Below are positions 36,801 through 48,800 of a stretch of DNA of 64,000 bases, in pieces. Each line of letters starts with the position of its first letter. Position 1 is the stretch's first letter. The translations under genes were made by a program, and so were the position numbers. The notes below the pieces were generated by a model that saw only the letters and a program-made list of their open reading frames with translations, did not search any database and was not told where the DNA came from. This stretch comes from Sipunculus nudus (Eukaryota; Annelida; Sipuncula; Golfingiida; Sipunculidae), in the NCBI GenBank assembly GCA_026874595.1, contig CM049315.1:64293389-64357388 (forward strand), read 5' to 3'.

Positions 36801-39800
36801 TTTTATTTATAGCTATTGCAGACTGCCCACTGCATCAGATTTGGCATCACTGCATCAGTTTAGCCTGGATCTATTTATAGCTTTGGCAGACTGCCAACTG
36901 TGTCAGATTGTGCAACAGGTCAAGAGTTCACTGAGAGCAGCCAGGTACAGGTTAAAAGTTTACTCAGTCTAGCCAGGTGCAGGTCAAGAGTTCACACAGT
37001 GCAGTAGCTTGAGCCAGCAATTTGTCACAGTTCACTTGTGTGCAACTGCCTTACTCACCTAAGCCTGGTCAGCCCAGTGCATCAAACTCAAGGGAAGTTA
37101 GATGTATTGGCCTAATTTTTTTACCTGTCTTTGAGTCTTTGATGGCTTTCTCATTCACAAGACAGGTGTCGCCACCTACATTGACTTTTGCATAGTGTAT
37201 GCGCCTGCTTATTTCGCAGGAGGGGTTTTACAAATCAGTCTGACATTGGGCATATGAATATCTCTTGGTTGTATACAAGACTAGTGGTGCCAGCTACAAT
37301 CTAGCTACATGCCAGTTTCAATAGTGATGTTTAGTACTTGCATTGTTCATATACATGTTACACATGTTCTTGAATAGTAATGGTCCTGCATTGAAGCATT
37401 ATACTTGGTTTAATCCCATTGCACAGGTTTGCATTAGGCCTGCAGGCCTTGTTAAATGTGTATTTTTATACTTGCAAATCTCCACTTCCTTCCTCTACAA
37501 TTTACAACATCTGGTCATTCCCAATGCAATATTTTAGACACATTCTTGATCATATTTGAAATACTGATACATCTATATTACTCAACTACATAATTAATAC
37601 AAAAAATTACATCTTTCAAAATGAAATCTTACAGACATACATGCAGCAATTTTGATACAATTATATCTGTCACATTCAGCTTAGCGCCATGACCCATGGG
37701 TCCCTTGTTTAAATATTAAGTAATAATGAATGAACTTTTTTATCATGTAAGCATTGTTGAATTAAGTGAAAATCCTATGTATATACACTATAATAATACA
37801 GATATGTTGTAACTCCCACCATTCCACACCCCAACCACCACCAAGTCCTTTATCTGTGGACTGGGGACATAAGTTATATTTTAACTGTATACATTTCATA
37901 AAATAAAGAAATACATATATTTAATAATATATATTATAAAAAAATAGATTCAATTGAACAAATGTGTAAACTACTGAAATGTGTACAGTTAATCAAAAGC
38001 CAACTAATGATCATGGTAATGTTACAGGTCATTTGTTCACAAACTGCTCACATGCTTAAGTTTCAATATTAGGAAACACATGGTCAGGTCACAAAATATT
38101 ATTTGCAACAATTTCTTGCTCATCAATACAAACCAATCATATGAACCAACCATGGCCTTTATAACCTTTTCCTCTTACACTTTATCTCCATTTGATATTA
38201 TTTTAGATTTTTTCAGCTGAGCACAGTGACCCATGGGTCCCTTGTTAGAGAACATGTGAGCTTAAGCGATGGTGTGGCTTCATCCCCCATCTGTACATAA
38301 ACCCATACTATCTTGAAAACGGCAAGAGTTAGCATCCAGAAATTTAATGCAAAAAATTAGTCATCTAAAAAAACTCTATCAGATTTTGCTTATTTTTTGG
38401 CTAACTGCATTTTCTTAGATTTTATAGGGAAAAGCTAAAAAAGCTTTAAAAATCTTCTTCTCCAAAACTGTTCAGCCAAACTGTCCAATATTTCACAGAA
38501 ATGATTCCTGGAACAATCTCTTTCAAGTTTATTCAAATGGTTTAAGTTCGGTGATTTTTGGTCATGTTACAGGTAGTTGAACTAAGTCATCTGTCCAAAA
38601 AATCATACTTAAATTACAATCTCAGAAAAGGCTTGAGCTATCATCTCCAAATTTTATGCCAATGCTGGCCACATGAGTCATATCTGAAATAGAGGTATTG
38701 GTGGCACCACCTGCATTGGCCTTTTTTGTATGGGGGTCATCAGTGCTGTATCATATTGACGGCTACAAAAAACTTCTTCTCTGAAACCATATGGCCAAAT
38801 CGTTTAATATTGCACAGAAATGATCCTAGGGTAGTGCTTTCTGAAGTTTCTTCAATTGGTCTCAGTTCAGTGACTTTTGGCTGAGTTATGGGAAGCTGAA
38901 TTTAGTCATATGCCATAACAGCCCATTTTAGCTCAGTGGCTGCAGAGATCTTCTAAAAAAAAACCACTGGGCTAAATTCTTAAATCCTACACATTAATTA
39001 TCCTTAGATGATGATAATTCAAAATTGTTCAAATGGTTTTGGTTCAGGGATTTTTGGCTGAGTTATGGGAAGCTTAACTTAGCCATTTTGCTGTATTTTC
39101 CCATATGAGTTATAAACCTGCAAAACTGTATTTTGACTGACGCCACTGAGGCCAATCTGTTTAATATTTTTCCAGAATAATCCCCAGAATAATTTTTAGC
39201 TCAGCTGACTTTCAGTCATGCCGGGCTATAGCGATGGGTCTTTGTCCATCTTCCTTCCGTCTGTCCGTCAGGCCGGCCGTCCGTCCTTTAGCAGGGCACA
39301 AATCGTAACCATAGGGGCTGGGGCCATGAACCCTATGCAGTCTTAGAGGTTCTAAAAAGATCTCCTTGCAAACCTGAAATTAGGCCACTGCGACCTATAT
39401 TCTCGAAGTTATGGGGTGTGTTTGCACCCCCCAGAAATAATTCTTTTAGCCAAAATTTTCATCCAAAACCTTCCATCTTTCACATACAGCTCACCTACCA
39501 ACAGGGGAAGAACCATAATTATTTTGAGGTCACAAGGTCAAAGGTCAAGGTCACAGAACCAACTTCTTTGAAAAGCCTGTGGATGCATTTTAAGCCAAAC
39601 CATTCATCCCAATTCTTTGATCTTTCACATATAGCTCATCTACTAAGTGGGAGAAGAAGTCTGTAGGTGTTGAGGTCACAAGGTCAAAGGTCAGGGTCAC
39701 AGGATCCACTCTTTGAAAAGGTTGTGGACACATTTCAAGCTAGACCTTTCATTCCAAACCTTTCAGCACTGATATCGCTTCTCTGCCAACAGGGGAAAAG

Positions 39801-42800
39801 ACCTGTTCAGGCCTCGAAACTAACTTTTTTCCTTTTGGTCCCGGTACCGTCCCAAAATGCAGAATGAACCGTCCCGGATACACAAATCACCGTCCCAGCT
39901 AGGACTCTCATGCCCCCCCCCCACCATAAAACACACAACAACAATTATACAACAATTATTTTATTACTAGTGTCTGATGGGTTTCACATCACTCATCTGA
40001 TTAGCAGAACCTGTGACATAGGGATTTGAGTGTGAACAGAATTTAGTGGAGCAAGACTTTTTATGGAATCCATTGTAATTTAAAAAAATATATATTACAG
40101 GTTCTCTTAACACTATATTGATAATAAAGAAGCAAGATTTTACCAGACTTAGAAATTAGTGACAGATTCTAGTGGCAATTCATTCTGTGCCAAACAGGGG
40201 TCTCTTTGTTCTCTCCCCGCTGACCCACCACCTGCTGATGGCATTTATAGGATTGAAATTTGTTACTGAAGGACCCTCCATAGATATATGAAGGAGGTGA
40301 CCTAACATCTCATTGCTGAGACTGGATCTCCAGTCAGACTTTACTCGTTTCATTGCTGAAAAACCACGTTCACAGCAGGCGGTGCTCATGGGGTAAACCA
40401 TGTGGATTTCACATAAAACTTGAAAATTGGGAAACTGGTCTGCCTCAGCTATGGTACCTTGCAACAAACGTTGCCATAGGGTTTGTGGCCGGATATGCAT
40501 GAAATGCCTGTAAACCATGACTTTTATAAGTGGCAATTCCCTTCTAGCTCCATCCACTGAAAAACCATTTACAAATTCAAGTAAATCCTTGAAGTGATTC
40601 AGGAAAACATTGAGGTCTTGTTGGCCATATGATGCTTATTCCTCTGTTGGGGCATCTTTATCTGGCCAGTTGACAGTATTGAAAATGTTCTGAGACGCTT
40701 TTAACACTCCCTTCTTGAGGTTCCCAAATCTCAAAGTAATAGTCACAGAGGCTGTCTATTAACTGATCCCGGATGGCCTCAAAGGACGTCTCAGCATCTT
40801 TGCTGTGACAGGTCAGCGGAATACCCTGATAAGAGCTTCCATGATCTCCAGTTTCAACGGTTTCAATAAACTTTACGAGTTTTGGGCCAGGGTGGATCTG
40901 CAATAGATATGTAGTAAACAAAGTCTCAGACTTGTATTACACATGAAACGTTAATAGTTTGATAAAAACAGACTAGTTTGAGACGGTAAGTAACATTTAA
41001 GATAAGAAGGTAAGTAGCAAATGAATGTTTGTATCCGACTCACTTTGGATGAATAAGGCGAGTTTTAAAATATATACTTTGTCTTTCACAGTGAGTAGAA
41101 AAACTTTTGTTATAAATTTATTTCAGATTAGTATGTTTATTTTTAATCTGCTTTTTCAGATACCAGAAAAAGTACTACACAGAATTATTTTTAAAAAGGT
41201 GACCTATGGGTCATGATACTCAACTGAAAAGCATGACTTGTGACATTTATGGCCTAACATTAATTTTTTAAAAGCATATTTCATAATTTGCCACTAGTGA
41301 TCAAACTTTGCAGGATGACAGGAATATCATATGTATCTGATTAAAGCACATTACAGGATGGAACAATGCTGATTCCTGCGGTAGTATAATACTGTCATGA
41401 CTGATATTCAAAATAACCATTAAACCTACAGGAAAAATAGATTGCACCAGTGACTGGCTTCATATAACAGGCTAAGCTTTCCACGATGAACAGGGGTGGT
41501 AAATTTAAAAACAATCTATGAACTATATTTATGGATTTTATCATAAATTCACATTTGTTAGCAACTTTTGCAGAACTGCTTGACCCAATATTGTTCAAAC
41601 TTTGAATGGTAACTGGGAAAATTGGCCATAGATATACATGATATTAATTTTATTATAATTTTTAATTTAAAAAAATCAGAGCTAAACTGTCACACTGAAG
41701 TCAGTTGTGGCACCTCAGAATCAATCTTGAACTTGCATAGAAAGTTCCATGTCTTGTGAAATTGGTAAAAAGAACAACAAATCAGCCTCACAGACAAGAT
41801 CTGAAAATATTTAAACAGGCTATGTCCACGGATCCATATCTATAGACATACAAATTGTAAAAAGCCATCCCAGTTTTTTCCAGTTTAATAATATCATCTG
41901 CTAAGGGACTCGCGGCTGGCTTGAAGGACAACCGACAAAGACACATCGCTATAGCTCAACATGACCAACATTCAGTTAAGCTATATATGAAATAAAAATA
42001 TGAAATTAGATTCACTAACCCTCATTGCTACAAGTGCCACTGTTGTACATTGAAGACCATCAGCTACCATTTGCAAAGTTACATCATCTTGCTGAAAGAG
42101 CAAGCTTAACACCTTGAGTTCATCCAAATCATCAAGCAGGAAGTGGATGAAAAGCAACATTTTGTGGCTGGACAGACTTTTTCTGACCTGGCGGGCTCTT
42201 CCTTTCATTGTTGCACTCGCCTTATGGTCACAAGAATCACTAGCATGATTTTCAAAATTGATCATGATTGGATTGTAATTTTGAACTAGAGCACCAAGTG
42301 CTCTGGACATGTGAGGCAGCCAGCAGGTACCCCGAGCATTGACAGGTTTTAAAATATCAATTCCAAGAGCTTCAGCTACTGCTTTAAGTTCCCTTGTGGC
42401 TTTGGCGGAGTAACTGTAGTGTTTGAAAACTCCATGAAGTGTTTCATTCACTTCTCTTAGTAAAGGGATATGCTTTACTGCATCGAGAGCTGACAGTTCT
42501 AATCTGTGGGCAACACAATGAATGGTTACAACCCAGGGACAAATATCTTTTAACTTGGCAGCTACACCATTTTGCTTTCCCATCATTACTGATGCTCTGT
42601 CAGCTCCAAATCCAACTAGCCGGGACCGCAATTCCTGATTATTGAGCCCAATCTGCCCAAGTCCAGCTATAATGGCATTTAAAATACCCTGAGCATGAGT
42701 ATGTTCTAGAGAGACAATAGCAACCAGGCAGTTGACCGGATTTCCTTCAGTTACATGCCTTGCATAAATGAGTTCCTGGTCAAGGCTGCTTCTGTCCATT

Positions 42801-45800
42801 GATGAATCTGACATCACAGAAAAGAATCTGGCATTTTTTAGCCTCTGTGTCTTGTCTTTTATAAAAGACTCTCCAATAGCTTTCACAAAATGTCGGCAAC
42901 CATGATCGGTTCTGTATGTACTACCCATGTCCAGACCATTTTTGCAATGTAATTCAACAATTTTGGGGAAGAAGGTAAACAGGGCCTCCTCCTTTGCAAT
43001 GAAGTAGGCACAGTTAAATAGCTTCTCTAATTTCTCCCGAACAGCAGCATCCATGTTTTGGAATGAACTGACAATCGGGGCTTGGGCAGGGGCTTCTTGC
43101 ACACTCTTAGCACCAACACAGTCCAAGTGACTCCTTGTTGAAGCATGATCTTGTAGTGTTCTGATTCTGATTTTAGACCCCCCTACTCCACAAACCAGTG
43201 TATTGTTTCTTGAAATTTTGGGGAATTCTCTGCATAGAGAAAAATACATAACTGTTTCTTGCTCATCATAATTCACCCAGTCATAAATTTTCTTCCAATT
43301 CTCTTTAAAACACCTTTTACGTTTGCTCTCGTACTTTTTTTTTTAGAACAACAAGATATAGGTGCAGACTTCCCTTCTGAGGAACATGTGGCTTGACTTC
43401 CATCCACAGGGTTTGGGGTATCATTTTGGGGTTCTTTGAGTTTCTCCTGCAATTTAACACATAAAAAAAAAAAAATAATTATAAGATTAAGCTCTCAGTT
43501 TCTCAGGGACATTTTATGGACAAAAAACTGAACTGAAATATGCTGAAGTACCCCCACACCTTTTTATGATAATATAGAACAGTTACCTTGCTGCTCAGGT
43601 AAAAAAAAAGGGGGCCGTTTGTCAAGGGTAAAGGCTGTTAAATTTAATGAAAGATCTGTACTACTTTCTGGCATATATCAGCAGGATAGTTTAACTTTAA
43701 ATTAAAAGAAAAAGGAAATCTAATTATAAATAATCTGCCTAATTGACAATGCAGTTTCTACAAATAAAACCGACTTGAATTGTTTATAGTTTAAGCCATA
43801 ATTTTAGCCAAATATGTGCTGTTAATACTAAATAATAGTCAAATAATCAGGTTAAGAAGTCCAAACATTTTCAAATTTTGACAGTGCGGCATGCAACATC
43901 GATCGCCGGGGGCTGTGTTCATTCAATAGGGCCCGTTAGGATATATTTTCACAACGTGCTGTATTCTATTACTGCATAATATAAATATTGTTAGTGAATG
44001 CAGAATACCTCGGTAGCGTCACCTGGTGTTTGCGTAAGAGACTAAGAATGTGGTGACCATGAAAAAAGTTACAAACACAAACGTCAATAGGTCTTCAGCT
44101 GATGTCCCAACGAAACTGGTGACATTGTACAAATTTTACCTTGATCATGATAGCTAGACTGAAGAAATTTCTGGTGCGGGACAAGTTAATTTGCACAATA
44201 TGCACGGGACACTCCAGGGGTACATGGCGGAAACACGTGGACATAATCATATGCATGAGACTTCCAGGCCAAAACCGATGACGTCTGTGGGAATCCCTAT
44301 CCAAATTATCACGTGTTGTCCACACTCGGTTAATTAGCATATAATGGACACCTATGATATATCTGTAACAACAGTCTATGCTTGGGAAATATCGGTTTAT
44401 TTCCATGTACATCAGTGCATGCAACATCGGACCAGCATGGTCTCAAGCTAACGTAAACTGGTCGTATCTGATTTCCGGTTGTCGCAATACTGTAATGGAA
44501 TTTACGGTTACCCTGCATTTAACTCGTGGATATTACATTCCTCCTTTCCTTTAAGAGAATAATGATTATTATCATACTTAAAATGTAGAACTATAGCAGG
44601 CATACTATGAGACTGTTAATGAATATTATGATATTTTTTAAATAAAATACTGATTCGGATTAACCATATTCCTTTTTACTGTTAAATATATTAATGAAAC
44701 AATTGTGTTCTGGTACAATATTAACAAGTCTGTGGGTATATATAAACATGTATGTATATATATAAATACATATGTATATGATATAGGGGAAGCGATCCGC
44801 CTACACCCTTTCACATGATCACTGAATGTGTATCATCCATTGAAGCTCTGCTTCAGTTTCATTTTGCACCAAGTCCATGGACCACAAAGTCTTTTAGATA
44901 GGCTGGCTGTTTACGATCTCTTTTTGATCGACGCAGATCTAATTTCGGCTCAGCTACTATTGCTGTGGTTTCAGCGTTATATAACTCTGCTTGGTCGTTT
45001 TGATTTGAGCTTTGTGGAGTTGATGCGGTCTCTTCCTTCACGTCCGCTAAGATGGTCTCACGCCAGTCATATTCTGGTTCTGTGTTTGTTGTCAAATCCG
45101 GTGCATTAATTGCCCACAATGGAATTAGCAAGTTTAAAATGGCTCGAGTCACGATATATTTCTCGTCCATTGGATATCCTTCTTGCTGCGACACTGGAAC
45201 CATCAATTCTGTAGATGATATAGAATGAAGGCTCATATGCTGTTGACCATTTGCTTGTCTTTGTTTGTCGGAGTAATACATAATCTCCCACCACAAAACT
45301 GTGAGGTTTGGTATTGCGATTTTTACTGTTCTGCTTTATCTTTTGCTTGTATTCTTTGTCATTCCTGTTGATGATGTAATCTCGTTCTGGTGCTGGATTT
45401 TGTTGCATGGAGTAATCCAGTTTTGTCCTGACTGTCCTGTTCATGAGAGCTTCGTATGGTGTTACACCTGTGGCAGGATGTGGCGTTGACCTGTAAGCAG
45501 TCAGCATGTTTTGCAGTTTTTCATTGGGTTCATGTTTTGTCAGTTTTTCAAGTTGACAGATCTGTTCATTTTTGTTCAATACTTTCATGAAGCTCTCTGC
45601 CTCACCATTTGCCCGAGCATGAATTGGTGTCACTCTGTGGTGTGTGAATCCTTCTTTTTGTGCAAACTTTGCAAATTCTTGGGACTGAAAGGGTGGTCCA
45701 TTGTCTGATTCTAGTACTCGTGGTGTCCCGTGTGTTGCAAATATTCTCTTTAACTTTTCAACAGTTGTTGTCGCTGATGTTGTGTATACAGCTTCCACTT

Positions 45801-48800
45801 CAGGATACCTTGTTCTTTTATCAACAACTACTAAATTGTAATGTCCATCCGGGTATGGTCCACCAAAATCCACCGATACTACATCCCATGCTTTCTCTGG
45901 GATCTCTGTTACTTTGACAGGTTCTTGCCTGTGTGATTTAGTTGTAACCTGGCAATCAAAGCATTGACCTACAATCTGTTCGGTCATTCTATTCATTTGC
46001 GGAAACGAGTATCTGGATCTTAGCATCTGCTTGGTCTTAGTCATTCCCAGGTGACCCATTTCATGGGCTAATTTCACAATCTTTCTTTGCAGTTTGACAG
46101 GAACGATAATTTGATGTGACCTGAAGATAAGTCCTTCTGCAATATACAGTTCGTGTCTAATAGAGTAAAATGGCTGAATGTCCAGATCAGTGCGGTGTCT
46201 CTCCCAATCTCCAGTAAGAATGGTATCTCTCAATTAACAGAGTTGTTCATCTAGTCATGTTTCCTCTTTGATGTGGTCTAATACCACTGCATGTTCTGCT
46301 TGTATAATGTGCTTGATGACTTTCTCTGTTTCGTCATTACCAGTTATTGGTAATGGGTGTCTTGACAGAAATTCAAGAGGATCTGCCTCGTCCTTTCCTG
46401 GTTCATAGATCAGTTCATAGTCAATATCTTGCATATCCATTACCCACTTCTCGATTCGGGGTGGCAGTTTTGCTGTTGCTTTGTTGAAGAGTGTGAGTAG
46501 TGGCTTATGCGCAGTGATAATGGTGAATCTGGGTGCTCCCAGTAAATACATCCTGAACCTGTCTTTGGCTCACTTTATGGCCAGTGCATCCTTTTCGGTT
46601 TGACTGTATCTCTGCTTACCGGAGGCTACGAGTGTCCACTATGATACAAGTGGCTGCCGCCTGAGATTGTGACATGGCTGCTAATCACACGAAAAGAATA
46701 TGAACAGTCCTACCTCTGTCCGTCGCCAATGATATATCTGTAACAACAGTCTATGCTTGGGAAATATCTGTTTATTTCCATGTACATCAGTGCATGCAAC
46801 ATCGGACTAGCATGGTCTCAAGCTAACGTAAACTGGTCATATCTGATTTCCGGTTGTCGCAATACTGTAATGGAAATTACGGTTACCCTGCATTTAACTC
46901 GTGGATATTACAACCTATTTTATGAATAAACGCGCAACTCCGCATATGCAAATTATCACGTGGTGCGCAGTTTTATTAGCGATCAGCATACACTGTCACC
47001 GACACATTTTCCAGTGCAACCGTCGTGCCCAAGAACTTCCATGTGCAGTGTAATTTACAGATACGGCACACAGTGGTCTATCTCTGGCTTTGTGTCATTA
47101 TGGTACACGGACATTAACAAGATTAACAGAGGAGAGTTTTGTAATTATTACGCTGATTTACTTTGACATTGACAAAGACATTCAATATTCAGTCGCCAAA
47201 AATTCCGTCATTTAAAATTTTCTTTCGGCATTCTTGCTGGACTTTCGTTTTTGGCGAAGTATTATATATAATGCGCGCGGGCCCTGTCTCTATATTGTCT
47301 TCATTGCGTATGTGATATATGCTTACTCGGGGAAAATTTTAATAGGGAACCCTGCTCTTCCAAAATTGCCAACTTGGTTGCTGCGAATTAATGATATGCG
47401 AGGTGCCGTCTCTGCAGCGCAATATGTAAGCCCCTGTGATCCTTGGCATGAAAACAACTGACCAATGGCGAACAGCTTCTGAAGTTATAGTAAACAACAT
47501 TCATTCATATGTTTATGGAAATTTGTGACTTGGACCAATCATTTTAATGCATCGTAAATTATTCAGAGTTACACGCTTGTGATGCTATAAATACTAGACC
47601 CAGCATAACTTTTTAAAATACGATGTCCTGTATCAACGAATTTCTAAATCTTTGATGCATAATGTGTGGTTAACTGTTAATAATTAAAATAATACTGATT
47701 GAATAGGCAAGGGTTAATGACTGCACACCTTACTACTGGTCACCGTGAATCCAAATCTGGTCAGGTCCATATCAGCGATTCTTCACACGGCCGACTGGTA
47801 CAAAAATTCTTAACCGCAGGTCCACGCGTACACTTGTCTAATAAAGACGCTGTGTTGTATTTCATGATACGATATTATGTATCAATGACACTTGACAGTA
47901 GCAACATTCTAGACCGGACGGCAGCAGCTGTGTTGTGTGTACCACTCCTTTTCCGTCTTGGCAAAACACATAAAATATGAACTGTGATAAAAATTTTGCT
48001 GAGATGTTCTGAGGGTTTCTACCGTCCCAGCCTCGTCCCGGACGGCAAATATGATCATCCTGAGCAAAACTACGATCGTCCCGGGGACGACGGGACGCCG
48101 TTAGTTTCGAGGCCTGCTGTTGATTTTGAGGTCAAAGGTCAAGTTCACAGCACCCTCTTCTTGCATGGAGTCATTTTCAGCAAACTTTTCAATCTATACT
48201 TTCCATCTGTCATATATGGCTTACCTACCAATAGGGGAAGAAGCCTATTGATGTTGAGTTTAAAAGGTCAAAGGTCAAGGACACAATATTGTTCAAAATG
48301 CCTGTGAACATATTTCAAGTGAAACTGTTCAACCCAAACCTTCAGTCTTTCACATATGCCACATCTATGCAACACTGAATGTGATTCAAACTTCATATTT
48401 ATGGGTCTTTTTGCATGAAGAAATAACTAATTGATTTTGAGGTCAGCTAGTCAGGAGGTTAAGGTTGCAGGTCTAAGTTATTCACCCATTGGTTGCCAAG
48501 TAATTACACCTGGCCAGATGTAAGTGGTTAGTAGTTACCCATCATTTAGAAAGAATCCAGTTGATATGTGGGCAAAAGGCCAAGGTCATAGGTCAGGGAT
48601 GTTCACAATAACTTATTTTGTAGACCATCTCTATTTTTCTTGTTTTCTTGTATATATAACCATATGGCACTCACAACTGGTACATCTCACTATGTGCCCA
48701 TAATTGTCAGTGACACTTGTGATATATGACTCCCTTTTGTATCAGCTCATGGAGTGATAAGGATATATCATTAGTGCATAACAAAAACACTGTTGCCGGA

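Larger units (their letters stand above)
44355..46912 (-). mobile_element. Internally deleted Ty3/Gypsy-type LTR retrotransposon
   Basis: Identical-length 183-bp LTRs (44355-44537 and 46730-46912), beginning TG and ending CA, are flanked by a 5-bp target duplication ACCTA (44350-44354, 46913-46917). On the - strand the primer-binding site TGGCGACGGACAGAGGT lies one base inside the right LTR, and a polypurine tract AAAGGAAAGGAGGAA (44538-44552) abuts the left LTR. Only the end of RNase H and the integrase remain; gag, protease and reverse transcriptase are missing. It is nested inside the hAT element and so inserted later. The LTRs differ at four positions. Confidence 0.9.
39808..48116 (-). 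mobile_element. 8.3-kb hAT DNA transposon with ZNF862-like transposase
   Basis: Perfect 17-bp terminal inverted repeats CAGGCCTCGAAACTAAC (39808-39824, inverse at 48100-48116), flanked by a 5-bp direct repeat CTGTT (39803-39807 and 48117-48121). Subterminal ACCGTCCC/CGTCCCGG words occur at both ends (about 39845-39900 and 48018-48095), as expected for hAT transposase binding sites. The transposase is on the - strand (40180-43446). A Gypsy-type element is inserted at 44355-46912; without it the transposon is about 5.75 kb. Both ends are intact, but the transposase is broken, so this copy could move only if supplied in trans. Confidence 0.88.
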
